Assembly (NCBI GenBank): GCA_016706545.1
Contig: JADJJK010000020.1
Location: forward strand, 1-64,000
DNA length: 64,000 bases
Origin: Myxococcales bacterium
GTDB lineage: Bacteria; Myxococcota_A; Polyangia; Haliangiales; Haliangiaceae
Direction: 5' to 3'
Below the pieces are notes generated by a model. It was not told where the DNA came from. It saw only the letters and a program-made list of their open reading frames with translations, and did no database searches. The position numbers and the translations under genes are program-made. Positions 1 through 12,015 of this stretch are shown here, piece after piece (the first letter of the stretch is position 1; the number at the start of each line of letters is the position of its first letter).

Positions 1-924
1 TCACCGACCGTGGCGCCTCGCTGCCAGTCGCCCTCACCATCGAGACCGACCTTGCGCTCTCCGCAAGCCACCCGCCGCCTGGCCTGCGACTGCGGCCTGG
101 TCGTCGCCACGGTCGCCGCAGCTACCGCCACCGACGCCACCCCGCTCTCCGTCGGCCGCAAGACCCGCACCATCCCCGCCGCCCTCAAGCGCGCCTTGCT
201 GCTGCGCGATCGCACCTGCCGCTTCCCCGGCTGCGATCACCGCCTGTTCCTCGAGGGCCACCACCTGCAGCACTGGGCCGACGGCGGCGAGACCAATCTC
301 GACAATCTCGCGCTGCTCTGCTCGCTGCACCACGCCTATGTCCACGAGCGCGGCTATCGCATCACGCAGTCTGCCACCGGCGAGTTCGCGTTCGAAGATC
401 CGCACGGCCGCGCTGTCGTCCCGCTGCCGCCGCGCCCGGCGCCGCCGCTGCTCGGCTGGCCCGTGATCTATGCCGCCAACGCCGCCAACGCCGCCTTGCC
501 GCTGACCTCGACCACCGGCCAATGCCGCTGGCGCGGTGAGCGCGTCGATAGCTGGGACGCCGCCGCCACGATCACGCGCATCCAGCGCCGCGCCGACGCG
601 GCTGCCCCTGCAGCCGCACCTTCCACCCCAACCGCAGCACCAGCAGCATCCCCTCCGCCCTCATCCCCCCGCACACCGGCACCACCCTCACCACCCTCGC
701 CACCCGCATCGCTCGCCGATCCCCCGCTCGACCCCGACGGCCTCCCCCTGCGCGGCCGCTGGGACGACCTCGACCGCCACAGCGCCATCGAGCGCTGGGT
801 CCTCGCGGAGATGGAAGCGACCGGCGTCGACCCGCTCTCCGTCGGTCGCCCCTTGCCGGACCACCTGCAGCATCCGTCGCGGCGGACGTCTTCACACCAG
901 GAGCCTCGGCACCGGCGGCCTTGA
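1..924 (+). CDS. HNH endonuclease, 13E12/DUF222 type, 5'-truncated by window edge
   Basis: The reading frame is open from base 1, so this is the C-terminal part of a longer protein. It carries the conserved run of the 13E12 repeat family: TRRLACDCG, then VGRKTRTIP, then RDRTCRFPGCDHR, with the HNH residues in EGHHLQHWADGG, NLDNLALLC and LHHAYVHE. In this family the HNH fold binds a metal ion and cuts DNA; members occur in many copies in actinobacterial and myxobacterial genomes and their biological role is unsettled. After the nuclease comes a low-complexity Pro/Ala/Ser tail of about 100 residues that probably serves as a linker. Upstream of about base 60 another frame reads TIETDLALSA, which also looks protein-like, so a frameshift near the N-terminal join cannot be excluded. 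Confidence 0.8.
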   Translation, partial: SPTVAPRCQSPSPSRPTLRSPQATRRLACDCGLVVATVAAATATDATPLSVGRKTRTIPAALKRALLLRDRTCRFPGCDHRLFLEGHHLQHWADGGETNLDNLALLCSLHHAYVHERGYRITQSATGEFAFEDPHGRAVVPLPPRPAPPLLGWPVIYAANAANAALPLTSTTGQCRWRGERVDSWDAAATITRIQRRADAAAPAAAPSTPTAAPAASPPPSSPRTPAPPSPPSPPASLADPPLDPDGLPLRGRWDDLDRHSAIERWVLAEMEATGVDPLSVGRPLPDHLQHPSRRTSSHQEPRHRRP

Positions 925-932
925 GGTCTCGA

Positions 933-1565
933 CTAGCCTGCCTCCCCAGAGCGCTTCGCGCGGATGAGGATCTCGTCGATGAGACCGTACTCCAGGGCCT
1001 GCGCTGGGGACATGAAGTTGTCGCGCTCGGTGTCGTGCTGGATCTTGTCCACGCTCTGCCCGGTGTGCTTGGCGTACAGCGTGTTGAGCGTCTCGCGCGT
1101 GCTCAGGATCTCCCGGGCGTGGATATCGATATCGGTGGCCTGGCCCCGGAAGCCGGCGAGCGGCTGGTGGATCATCACCCGCGCGTGCGGCAGCGCGTAG
1201 CGCTTGCCCTTGGCGCCAGCGGCGAGCAAGAAGCTGCCCATGGAGGCGGCTTGGCCCATGCAATAGGTGGCCACGTCGCAGTGCAGGAACTGCATCGTGT
1301 CGTAGATGGCCAGCCCAGCAGAGATGTCCCCGCCAGGGGAGTTGATGTAGAGCATGATGTCCTTGTCCGGATCCTCGGAGTCGAGGAACAGGAGCTGCGC
1401 GATCACCACGTTGGCGAGGTCGTTGTCGATCGGCGCGCCCAGCAGCACGACGCGATCTTTGAGGAGCCGCGAGAAGATGTCCCAGCCGCGCTCGCCGCGG
1501 TGACTCTCCTCGACCACCGTTGGAACCAGATAGCTCAGCGGCACGGCAGATCCTTTGTTGGCCAT
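933..1565 (-). CDS. clpP: ATP-dependent Clp protease proteolytic subunit ClpP
   Basis: A 210-residue ClpP, the serine peptidase that forms a tetradecameric barrel and degrades proteins fed by ClpX or ClpA in the cytoplasm. The catalytic triad is visible: Ser108 in GQAASMGSF, His133 in ARVMIHQPLAG and Asp182 in TERDNFMS. The oxyanion-hole segment INSPGGDISAG is at about 75-84. The start at MANKGSAVPLSYLVP was chosen because it matches the usual short N-terminus (VP-VVE) of ClpP; an upstream in-frame ATG would add only eight residues rich in codons unlike the rest. No clpX or tig gene adjoins it in the window. The upstream neighbour on the same strand is a small DNA-binding gene. The DNA just before the start is very AT-rich. 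Confidence 0.95.
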   Translation of the reverse strand: MANKGSAVPLSYLVPTVVEESHRGERGWDIFSRLLKDRVVLLGAPIDNDLANVVIAQLLFLDSEDPDKDIMLYINSPGGDISAGLAIYDTMQFLHCDVATYCMGQAASMGSFLLAAGAKGKRYALPHARVMIHQPLAGFRGQATDIDIHAREILSTRETLNTLYAKHTGQSVDKIQHDTERDNFMSPAQALEYGLIDEILIRAKRSGEAG

Positions 1566-1603
1566 GTGGAAATATTCACTAAATATCATTCGAATATCTG
1601 GTT
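1566..1603 (-). promoter_or_regulatory. AT-rich control region upstream of clpP
   Basis: Read on the minus strand, the bases before the clpP start contain GATATTCGAAT, then ATATTT repeated as a direct repeat with a five-base gap (ATATTTAGTGAATATTT). Such AT-rich DNA is rare in this GC-rich window. The words GATATT and ATATTT also occur in the perfect palindrome in front of the neighbouring helix-turn-helix gene. A shared operator is an inference. Confidence 0.35.
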
Positions 1604-1662
1604 GCGTCGCCGTCGGCGTTGCTGCCTGGCGGCTGCGCCGACGGCTCCGTCAGCGTCTCCTG

Positions 1663-2142
1663 CTACTTCGAGATCGGCGCAGACATCCAGGTGACGAGCG
1701 CCGCCCGAGAGAACCGCCAGACCTTGCCGAGCTTGCGCCCGGGGAGCTGGCCTGTCTCCGCGAGCTCCAGCACGTCCTTGTCGTCGAGCTGCAGGAACTG
1801 CCCGGCTTGTTCCGCGGTCAAGATCTCCGGGAACTCCAAGGCGCGCTCGGGCGTTCGCTCGGGCGCGCGCTCGGGCGCGTCGTATGCCTGGAACGAGTAC
1901 GAGCCCAGCGTCGGCCCATCCTGCCCCAGCTCCACCATCCCCCGGCGCGGCTGGGACAGCGCCCCCAGCGCGCTGAGCCCCTTGCGGCTGTCTGGATCGA
2001 CGTATCTGGTGACCAGCCCCGCCACCAGGTCCTTCTTGCGCACCCCCAGCGCCTCGGCTGCCCGATCGAGCTTGTCGACCGCCTTGGCAGGGAGGCGGAC
2101 ATAGAGCGCACCTTCAGGTTCGGGCGGAGGTCGTCGTGGCAT
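1663..2142 (-). CDS. Excisionase/MerR-like helix-turn-helix DNA-binding protein
   Basis: A 159-residue protein with two recognisable parts. The N-terminal third (residues 10-55) reads ALYVRLPAKAVDKLDRAAE and resembles a ribbon-helix-helix-like segment. The C-terminal 50 residues (ILTAEQAGQFLQLDDKDV, then GQLPGRKLGKVWRF and ALVTWM) match the excisionase family helix-turn-helix fold, also seen in BldC-type regulators. It therefore probably binds DNA as a small transcription factor. The start was put at MPRRPPP because a perfect 18-base palindrome lies just upstream of it; an alternative TTG/ATG nine codons earlier would place that palindrome inside the gene. It precedes clpP on the same strand by about 100 bases, so it may regulate itself and clpP. 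That link is inferred. Confidence 0.75.
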   Translation of the reverse strand: MPRRPPPEPEGALYVRLPAKAVDKLDRAAEALGVRKKDLVAGLVTRYVDPDSRKGLSALGALSQPRRGMVELGQDGPTLGSYSFQAYDAPERAPERTPERALEFPEILTAEQAGQFLQLDDKDVLELAETGQLPGRKLGKVWRFSRAALVTWMSAPISK

Positions 2143-2149
2143 ATTCTCA

Positions 2150-2167
2150 GGATATTTCAAAATATCC
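2150..2167. promoter_or_regulatory. Perfect 18-bp palindrome at the start of the HTH gene
   Basis: The sequence GGATATTT-CA-AAATATCC is a perfect inverted repeat with 8-base arms and a 2-base centre. It lies seven bases upstream of the chosen ATG of the helix-turn-helix gene and would overlap its ribosome-binding region. This is the classic place for an autoregulatory operator. It is seen directly; its function is inferred. Confidence 0.5.
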
Positions 2168-2286
2168 ATAAGTCAACAAGCCATCTGGCGCGTGCCGCCT
2201 TCGGCCCCGCCCCGGCCCCGCCGCAGCGGCCGGCGCGCCGCCGCAGCCGTCGCGCCGCCATCGCCACCGCCGTCGCACCGAAGCGG

Positions 2287-3354
2287 CTACGCAGCCGGCG
2301 CACCCGGCAGCACCTGCCCGGTGATCTGGGTCCAGCGCCGACGCGAGTCGCGCTCCAGGCGCGCCATGTCGACGCCCAGGTGCCTGGCCAGCTCGACCTC
2401 CGCGGAGAACGAGGTGCCCATGGGCGTCGGATCGTCGCTGCCCAGGACGCAATGCACGTGGTGCTGCTGCAGCGCCCGCAGCGGGGTCCCGCCATGCACC
2501 CGCTCGAGCGCCGCCAGCTCCGCAGGGATGAGCAGGCGATTGCTGGTGGGGCAGACCTCCAGCGTCACGCCCTCTCGCGCCAGCCGCTCGAGGGTGCGCG
2601 GGTCCTCCAGCGAGCGCACGCCGTGGCCGATGCCACGAGGGCCTAGCTCCAGCGTCCGGTTCACGGACTGTGGGCCAGCGAGCTCGCCAGCGTGGATGGT
2701 CAGATCCGGGAGATCCCGCCGCATCAGCTCCAGGATCTCGAGCAGCGCTTCAGGCAAGGGCTCGCGGTCGTCGCCCGCGACGATGCCCAGGATGTCCAGG
2801 CCGACCAGCGCGCTGGCGTGCTCGCGCACCATCGCGGCCAGCGCGCGATAGTGCGGCTCGCTCTCGAAGGTGCGCGACAGGCCGAGGCGAAGGACCATGG
2901 GCACCCCGGTCTCCGCGAAGACCAGATCCCGCGCCGCGAGCACCGCGAGCAAGATCGGCCGGGCGTACTGCTCGGCGAACACCAAGGGCGGGACCTCGCG
3001 CCAGCGCTGATGTTGCTGCTCGATGAGCGTGCGCGTCATGGAGAACAAGCTCAGGCGCATCTCGAAGCCGTCGGTCTCCGCGGCGGCCTCGCGGAAGGCG
3101 TGGGTGGCCAGCGCGCCGATCGCCGGCACGCTGACATACGCGGCGCGCGCCTTGACGATGCAGTCGTAGAACACCGCGGGATCTGCGGTGGGCCCGCTCA
3201 TGGTGATCTGCGTCGTCAGCTCGGCGGGCGTGCGGAACCGCTGAGCGGCGGCGTCGTAGAACACGGGGTCGAAGATGGAGAACTCTCGCGCCACCGCGAC
3301 CAGCGCGCTCGCGCTGTGAGAGCCTTCCAGGTGCCGGTGAAGATCGAGCTGCAC
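2287..3354 (-). CDS. Adenosine deaminase family protein
   Basis: A 355-residue amidohydrolase of the adenosine/adenine/aminodeoxyfutalosine deaminase family, cytoplasmic, catalysing zinc-dependent hydrolytic deamination of a purine. The metal-binding HxH is at the extreme N-terminus (DLHRHLEGS). The later motifs follow in order: TIHAGE with the third metal ligand and the catalytic Glu, GHGVRSLED, the CPTSNR segment, and GSDDPTPMGTSF with the metal-binding Asp. The start was set at a GTG codon just before QLDLHRHLEGS, because upstream in-frame sequence is Arg/Gly-rich and lacks any deaminase similarity. Whether the substrate is adenosine, adenine or a futalosine derivative cannot be told from the sequence. 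The gene stands alone, with no nucleoside transporter beside it. Confidence 0.88.
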   Translation of the reverse strand: MQLDLHRHLEGSHSASALVAVAREFSIFDPVFYDAAAQRFRTPAELTTQITMSGPTADPAVFYDCIVKARAAYVSVPAIGALATHAFREAAAETDGFEMRLSLFSMTRTLIEQQHQRWREVPPLVFAEQYARPILLAVLAARDLVFAETGVPMVLRLGLSRTFESEPHYRALAAMVREHASALVGLDILGIVAGDDREPLPEALLEILELMRRDLPDLTIHAGELAGPQSVNRTLELGPRGIGHGVRSLEDPRTLERLAREGVTLEVCPTSNRLLIPAELAALERVHGGTPLRALQQHHVHCVLGSDDPTPMGTSFSAEVELARHLGVDMARLERDSRRRWTQITGQVLPGAPAA

Positions 3355-3436
3355 GCCCCGTAGTAGCGCGGCACCTTCGCGCCGGCTACCGGCGGGCTCC
3401 CTCGATTTTTCTGACGCACGGCGCTGCGCCGGGGAC

Positions 3437-3510
3437 CCGGCGCGACGGTTCCGGCGCAGCGGCCCCGGCGCGACGGTTCCGGCGCGACGGCCCGGCGCGA
3501 CGGCCCTGGT
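3437..3510. repeat. Short imperfect tandem repeat, unit about 14 bp
   Basis: Upstream of the deaminase gene the DNA repeats GGCGCGACGGTTCC and variants (GGCGCAGCGGCCCC, GGCGCGACGGCCC) about five times. It lies in a roughly 260-base gap without a convincing gene, between the deaminase start and the convergently placed hypothetical gene end. Confidence 0.6.
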
Positions 3511-3616
3511 GAATCCAGCGCCGCGGCCCCGGCGGCCCTGGCGCCAACGGCTCCGGCGCATGCGAATACGTACGATCTGTAAAGTCAACCTGCGCGCGCC
3601 ATCTGTCCAGCCATGC

Positions 3617-4156
3617 TCAGAGCAAGGGCCCTGGGTGGTCTTGTCGCAGCCGGCCCTCGTTGAGCGCCAGCACCAGCGTGCTCATCAGGTCCTGGGTCTG
3701 GCGCTGGGTGAGCGCTACCAGGTGCCGGCGCAGCTCCTGCCGATCGTCGAGCGTCCAGGTGCCGCGCGCGAACGCGGCCTCGAGGTGACGGCTGATCGCG
3801 TCATTTGCGGTGACGCTGGCAGCCGACGGCGCGAGCTCGCTGGCCTGGTCAGCGCCGAGGCCCGCGGCACCCGAGCTATCCAGGGCCCCCGAGGACTCCG
3901 AGAACTCCGAGTCCTCCGCGCCCGCCGCCACCGCGTTCTCGACGGCGGCCTCCAAAGGAGGCGCGGTCACACGCGCGCCCGGCGCCGACGCCGTCGCCAG
4001 GCGAGCCAGGTCCGCGCGCAGCACCGCGAGCTGCGCGTCGGCGAGGGTCACGGGGCAGGTCACCGCGGCGGAGCTGCCGCCGCCGCGGCCTCGGCAGCCT
4101 CGCGTGTCTCGAGAGCTCCGCGGCGCGGAGCGCCCACGAGCTGCGCCGCGCCCCAC
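3617..4156 (-). CDS. Hypothetical protein, probably the larger part of a frameshifted anchored protein
   Basis: This frame gives a convincing C-terminal half: PVTLADAQLAVLRADLARL, then TWTLDDRQELRRHLVALTQ and STLVLALNEGRL, helical segments that look like a soluble domain. Its first 30 codons are Arg/Gly-rich and unlike a real protein. In the other frame, the gene that begins at 4209 encodes a normal membrane anchor that stops at 4060, exactly where this frame starts to look natural. Joining both needs a one-base insertion or two-base deletion in the GCG-rich stretch near 4065-4085. The likely real product runs from 4209 to 3617 as an N-terminally anchored protein of about 197 residues. No family was recognised. 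Confidence 0.55.
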   Translation of the reverse strand: MGRGAARGRSAPRSSRDTRGCRGRGGGSSAAVTCPVTLADAQLAVLRADLARLATASAPGARVTAPPLEAAVENAVAAGAEDSEFSESSGALDSSGAAGLGADQASELAPSAASVTANDAISRHLEAAFARGTWTLDDRQELRRHLVALTQRQTQDLMSTLVLALNEGRLRQDHPGPLL

Positions 4157-4209
4157 CCCAGCGCCACCCCGACCACCAGCGTCACCAAGGAAGGGTGTGG
4201 CCGCTTCAT
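4060..4209 (-). CDS. N-terminal membrane anchor fragment of the frameshifted hypothetical protein
   Basis: Forty-nine codons beginning MKRPHPSLVTLVVGVALGW: a basic N-terminus followed by one hydrophobic helix, then an Ala/Glu-rich segment ending in AAAAAAPPR and a stop. The ATG overlaps the stop codon of the upstream gene in an ATGA junction, so translation is probably coupled. The end falls in a GCG repeat where the neighbouring frame takes over with plausible protein sequence. This is therefore best read as the first part of a single frameshifted gene. A stand-alone mini-protein is possible but less likely. Confidence 0.5.
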   Translation of the reverse strand: MKRPHPSLVTLVVGVALGWGAAQLVGAPRRGALETREAAEAAAAAAPPR

Positions 4210-4634
4210 GGCTGCTTGGGCTGGTACATCGAGCTCTGGCCGACGAGGATGGTGGTGCATTTGCCAGCGGTGTCCCCCACGAAGTACAGGAACGAGTCGC
4301 CGGTGATGGAGCGCGCGGCGCGCACCAGCTCTGGGTCGGTGGCGTAGCAGTAGTAGGACGCGCCTGCGGCGTCGCGCGCCTGGCAGTTGACCTGCTCGAA
4401 GACGCCTGAACTGTTGCGATAGGTCTGGGTGTAGCAGCCGATGTACTGCACGCTGTCGGTCGTGTTCCGCGCCTGCCCCAGGTCGCCCTGCGCCAGCCGG
4501 CTGGTCACGTTGACATAGACATTGTTGGCGCCCTTGGCGCCGGCGGCGGCGTCGCCGACCCCGCCGAAGAGCCCCGCGGCCAGCGCCGCAGCGACGAAGA
4601 ATCCATCACGACAGAGAGAAGACAGCTTGATCAT
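4206..4634 (-). CDS. Small secreted protein of unknown function
   Basis: A 142-residue protein beginning MIKLSSLCRDGFFVAAALAAG, a typical signal peptide with likely cleavage after the Ala-rich DAAAG segment. The mature part has four to five cysteines (IGCYTQTY, QVNCQARD, YYCYATD, GKCTTIL), which suggests disulphides in the periplasm or outside the cell. The start has a good Shine-Dalgarno (AAGGAG) nine bases upstream, so the longer upstream frame was rejected. It overlaps the next gene by ATGA, which suggests the two products work together at the envelope. I do not recognise the family. Confidence 0.75.
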   Translation of the reverse strand: MIKLSSLCRDGFFVAAALAAGLFGGVGDAAAGAKGANNVYVNVTSRLAQGDLGQARNTTDSVQYIGCYTQTYRNSSGVFEQVNCQARDAAGASYYCYATDPELVRAARSITGDSFLYFVGDTAGKCTTILVGQSSMYQPKQP

Positions 4635-4720
4635 GAGAGTCGCTCCTTGGTGCAAGAGGCATCGCCAGCTCCGGCTGGCAGCGCTGGTTTTGCAAGCCGC
4701 GGGCCGCGGCGCTGGCGCGC

Positions 4721-4750
4721 GCTGACGCGCGCTGACGCGCGCTGACGCGG
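4721..4750. repeat. Three copies of a 10-bp tandem repeat
   Basis: GCTGACGCGC occurs three times in a row (the last copy with one change) in the divergent promoter gap between the small secreted protein gene and the multihaem cytochrome gene. Confidence 0.7.
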
Positions 4751-4821
4751 GGCGCTGATGCGGCAGTTTGCCGCCCACTTGACGCTGCGAGGTCGCCGCC
4801 CGTTCCAGCTACCGTCTGCCG

Positions 4822-6411
4822 ATGCGCCGCCACGTGGCTCTTGCATTGCTCCTGGTAGCCCTTGTCGCGGGGTGCGATGAAGAAGAGCCGCTGCCGCCGC
4901 GCCCACCGCCGCAGGCGGCGCTGCCCCCGCCATCGGCTGCCACCACCGACACCTTCGCGGACTCAGGGCAGTGCGCCCAGTGCCACCTGGCCGACGCCGG
5001 CCCGGTGCTGCGAGATCCGGCGGGTCACGACATCTCGCCGGTGGGCACCTGGCGCGCGTCGATGATGTCGCTGGCGGCGCGAGATCCGTTCTACCTCGCG
5101 GTGGTCTCCGAGGAGCGGCAAGAGGGCGACGCCAAGCAAGTGGACTCCACCTGCTTGCGCTGCCACGCGCCGGCGGGCCACGTGGAGACCAGCGGGGCGC
5201 TGACCTTCGAGGAGCTGCTCACCGGCAAGAGCCCCGCGGCGGTGCTGGGCCGAGATGGGGTCACCTGCGCCCTGTGCCATCAGATCAAGTCAGATCGGCT
5301 GGGGACGGAGACCTCGTTCACCGGCGGGTTCGTCATTGGACCTGACCGCGCCATCTACGGGCCCCACAACTCCGTGGTCACCGAGCCCATGCAGTTCTTC
5401 GTCAACTTCACGCCCACCTTCGCTTCGCACATGGGCCGCTCCGAGGTCTGCGCCACCTGTCACACCGTGATCGTCAAGGGGGTGGTGGAGCAGGCCACCT
5501 ACCTCGAGTGGCGCTCCTCTTCGCTCTCGCCCGGCAAGCCGTGTCAGTGGTGCCACGTGCCGCAGGTCGACGAAGCGCAGAACGCCCTCAGCGAGCCGAT
5601 CTCCAAGTTCCCCGCCGGCCTGGCGGCCCGCACGCCCTACGGCCGACATGAGTTCATGGGCGGCAATGCGTATCTCCTGCGCCTGGTGGCGGAGAATGAA
5701 GCCTGGGTCCAGTCCGGGATCCCGGCCGCGGACCTGCAGCGCGCCATCGGCGCGGCCGAGGCGCACCTGCGCAGCGCCGCCAAGCTGACCGCCGTCGGCG
5801 TGGAGCGCAAGGGCGGCGGGGCCGCCTTTCGCATCATCGTCGAGAACCAGACCGGTCACAAGCTGCCCACCGGCTACCCCTCCCGACGGATGTGGCTGCA
5901 CGTCGTGGTGCGCGCCAACGGCAAGGTGGTGTTCGAGTCCGGCGCGCTCGATCGCGCGGGCAGGCTCGCCGGTGACGACGACGGGCGCGTGCGCAAGCAC
6001 CTCGACGTGGTCAGCAGCCAAGATCGGGTCCAGGTCTGGGGCGCGACGCTGGTGGACGCCGACGACCGGCCGACCCACCGCGCGCTGGCGGCCCGCCGGG
6101 TGGGGCGTGACGACCGGATCTTGCCGGCGGGGTTTGCGCCCACCGGCATGGACGTCACCCGCACCGCCACCATCGGCGTGTTCAGCGATCCGGACTTTCA
6201 GCCGGGCAGCGACGGCGTGGGCTTCACCCTCGGCTCCGTGCCCGTGGACGCCGAGGTGGAGGTGACGCTCCTGTACCAGACGCTCACCCGCGATCTCATC
6301 GAGAAGATCGACAGAGGTCGCACGCCCCTCACCACGCAGTTCGTGGATATGGCCCGCGCGTCGCCGCCGGAGCCGGTGACGATGGCCGAGCTGCGCTTCA
6401 CGATCCCCTGA
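4822..6411 (+). CDS. Pentahaem cytochrome c family lipoprotein
   Basis: A 529-residue exported lipoprotein: signal peptide MRRHVALALLLVALVAGC with lipobox Cys18, then a Pro-rich linker. Five CXXCH haem-attachment motifs are present: CAQCH (51-55), CLRCH, CALCH, CATCH and CQWCH. After about residue 280 the protein has no further haems and contains a beta-rich segment (GHKLPTGYPSRRMWLHVVV) of the kind found in the C-terminal part of multihaem cytochromes related to hydroxylamine oxidoreductase and NapC/tetrahaem families. It probably passes electrons or carries out a redox reaction in the periplasm. No obvious partner enzyme adjoins it, so substrate and partner are unknown. Transcribed divergently from the small envelope gene pair. 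Confidence 0.85.
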   Translation: MRRHVALALLLVALVAGCDEEEPLPPRPPPQAALPPPSAATTDTFADSGQCAQCHLADAGPVLRDPAGHDISPVGTWRASMMSLAARDPFYLAVVSEERQEGDAKQVDSTCLRCHAPAGHVETSGALTFEELLTGKSPAAVLGRDGVTCALCHQIKSDRLGTETSFTGGFVIGPDRAIYGPHNSVVTEPMQFFVNFTPTFASHMGRSEVCATCHTVIVKGVVEQATYLEWRSSSLSPGKPCQWCHVPQVDEAQNALSEPISKFPAGLAARTPYGRHEFMGGNAYLLRLVAENEAWVQSGIPAADLQRAIGAAEAHLRSAAKLTAVGVERKGGGAAFRIIVENQTGHKLPTGYPSRRMWLHVVVRANGKVVFESGALDRAGRLAGDDDGRVRKHLDVVSSQDRVQVWGATLVDADDRPTHRALAARRVGRDDRILPAGFAPTGMDVTRTATIGVFSDPDFQPGSDGVGFTLGSVPVDAEVEVTLLYQTLTRDLIEKIDRGRTPLTTQFVDMARASPPEPVTMAELRFTIP

Positions 6412-6486
6412 GCCACCGACGCGCACGCAGCCGTTCACGCCAGACGCTCACGCAGACACGCACGTCAGACGCTCACGCCGGCCCGC

Positions 6487-6861
6487 TCACTCCTTGCGCG
6501 CGGCGAAGCACACGTGGTTGCCCGCCGGATCTGCGACCACGATCTCCTCGGTGCCGTAGAACGTGGTGCGCCCGGCGACGATCAGCGGCCAGCCAGCCAG
6601 CGCCTGGCGGATGGGGCCGAGGTCTGGCACCTCGAGGAACAGCGCCGAGCGATAGGGCCCGCTGGCGATCGCCGGCAGGTCGTGCTGGAGCGAGGCGCGG
6701 CTCTGCAGCATGAGCTCGAGCTCGCCGTGATGCAGGATGACGAAGCCGAGCCGGTCACCCTCCGGCACCTCCACGGTCTTGACGAAGCCGAGCCGGTCCA
6801 CCCAGAACGCCAGGCAGGTCTCGATGTCTTCCACGATCAGGTTGGGGGTGAGCCTCTTCAT
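6487..6861 (-). CDS. VOC (glyoxalase/bleomycin-resistance) family protein
   Basis: A 124-residue single-domain protein with the paired beta-alpha-beta-beta-beta fold pattern: it opens RLTPNLIVEDIETCLAFW and ends ADPAGNHVCFAARKE, the usual beginning and end of VOC proteins. These bind a metal and small ligands, acting as dioxygenases, isomerases or antibiotic-binding proteins; this sequence does not say which. It is the downstream partner of an AraC-family regulator on the same strand, and the two reading frames overlap by 107 bases. Paired AraC-VOC genes are common, and the regulator may control this gene. Confidence 0.8.
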   Translation of the reverse strand: MKRLTPNLIVEDIETCLAFWVDRLGFVKTVEVPEGDRLGFVILHHGELELMLQSRASLQHDLPAIASGPYRSALFLEVPDLGPIRQALAGWPLIVAGRTTFYGTEEIVVADPAGNHVCFAARKE

Positions 6862-7723
6862 GGCCGCAGTCTGCCTCTGCCAGGAGCGAATGGATTGGAA
6901 AAATGGAACCTGCGCTGGCGGTCACGGCGTGCGCGGTGAGCCCGGCCAGGAGACGCAGCTCACGCGCCATGTGCGCCTGATCGAAGAACCCTAGCTCCAG
7001 CGCCGCCGCCGCCAGGCCCCCTGCGCGCTGGCGCTGCAGCCGCGCCACCGCGCGCTGCAGCCGCGCCACCCGCGCCAGCTCCTTGGGGGCCAGCCCCACC
7101 TGATCCAGGAGTCTCCGCCGCAGGTGCTGGCGGCTAAAGCCAACCTCCCGCGCCAGCGCGTCGGTGTGCGGCGGCGCGGCCCCGAACAAGCGAGCCACCG
7201 CGTGCGCGACCAGCGGATCAGGCCCAGGTGAGGCGGCGGCGCGACCAAGGAGCCAGCGCTCGAGCGCCGCCAGCACCTGCCGCGGAGCCGCTGCACCTGG
7301 CGCGTGGTCGCCGGGCCGCGGGTGAGCCGCGCGCTCGCAGCTCTGCGCCAGCGCCGAAGGCAAGGCGCGCAGGCAAGCGAGCTGCTCGGCGCCGAGCGCC
7401 TGATCAGTCAAGCTCGCCGCGGGCACGCCCAGGAGGGGCGCCGCGCCGCCAGGGCGAAAGCGCACCGCCGCCAGCAGCCCGGTGTCGTCGGATGGAACCT
7501 CGGCCGCGCGCGACATCGCGCCTACCAGCTTGACCGCGGCGCTCCCCACGCGCGACGCGCGCAGCTCGACGCGCACGATGACATCGATGCAGCCATCGGG
7601 CAGGATGAGGTGACCTCGACCGGGCGCGCCGGCGGAGGCGGTCGGCTCGTCGGGCGTGCGCAGCCAGAGCCGGTCGACGAGCCGGCCCAGGCGGGGATCG
7701 GGGACGAACTCACGGTACGACAT
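6755..7723 (-). CDS. AraC-family transcriptional regulator
   Basis: A 322-residue regulator. The N-terminal domain begins MSYREFVPDPRLGRLVDRLW and includes HLILPDGCIDVIV, the signature of the AraC subgroup with a DUF6597-like sensor domain. The C-terminal double helix-turn-helix contains ALAREVGFSRQHLRRRLLD and ELGFFDQAHMARELR. The ATG was chosen because the sensor domain starts right after it. The recognisable domain ends near GLTAHAV; the frame then runs on for about 45 residues into the VOC gene in a second frame. That tail is probably spurious coding, or the result of an indel that removed the stop. Likely regulates the downstream VOC gene and itself. Confidence 0.8.
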   Translation of the reverse strand: MSYREFVPDPRLGRLVDRLWLRTPDEPTASAGAPGRGHLILPDGCIDVIVRVELRASRVGSAAVKLVGAMSRAAEVPSDDTGLLAAVRFRPGGAAPLLGVPAASLTDQALGAEQLACLRALPSALAQSCERAAHPRPGDHAPGAAAPRQVLAALERWLLGRAAASPGPDPLVAHAVARLFGAAPPHTDALAREVGFSRQHLRRRLLDQVGLAPKELARVARLQRAVARLQRQRAGGLAAAALELGFFDQAHMARELRLLAGLTAHAVTASAGSIFPIHSLLAEADCGHEEAHPQPDRGRHRDLPGVLGGPARLRQDRGGAGG

Positions 7724-7950
7724 CTCGCGCGCTGGATCATCGATCGCGGCGCGGCGGCTTGCAAAGCGCCAAATGCGCGCGAGGTCGCCGCGCGGCCCTG
7801 GCCAACGGCAGCCAGACGGCAGCCTGGCGGCGCCCTGTCGGCAAGCGTGACCGTGGGCCAGGTCACGGCCTTTGCCCACGCCGCTCAAAAGGCGCGTGCC
7901 TTGCCCCCCGTCTTTGCTCGCGGGACGAGAATGATGCACCATACGCCGCG

Positions 7951-11965
<4,015 letters not shown>

Positions 11966-12015
11966 GGCCCACCCCTGATCCAACCCCCGGATGTTCCGCT
12001 TTGAGCTGGAAGGCC

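Noticed and set aside
3437..3510. CRISPR-like array
   Set aside because: Units are about 14 bp with no spacers between them; this is a simple tandem repeat. No other spaced repeats were found.
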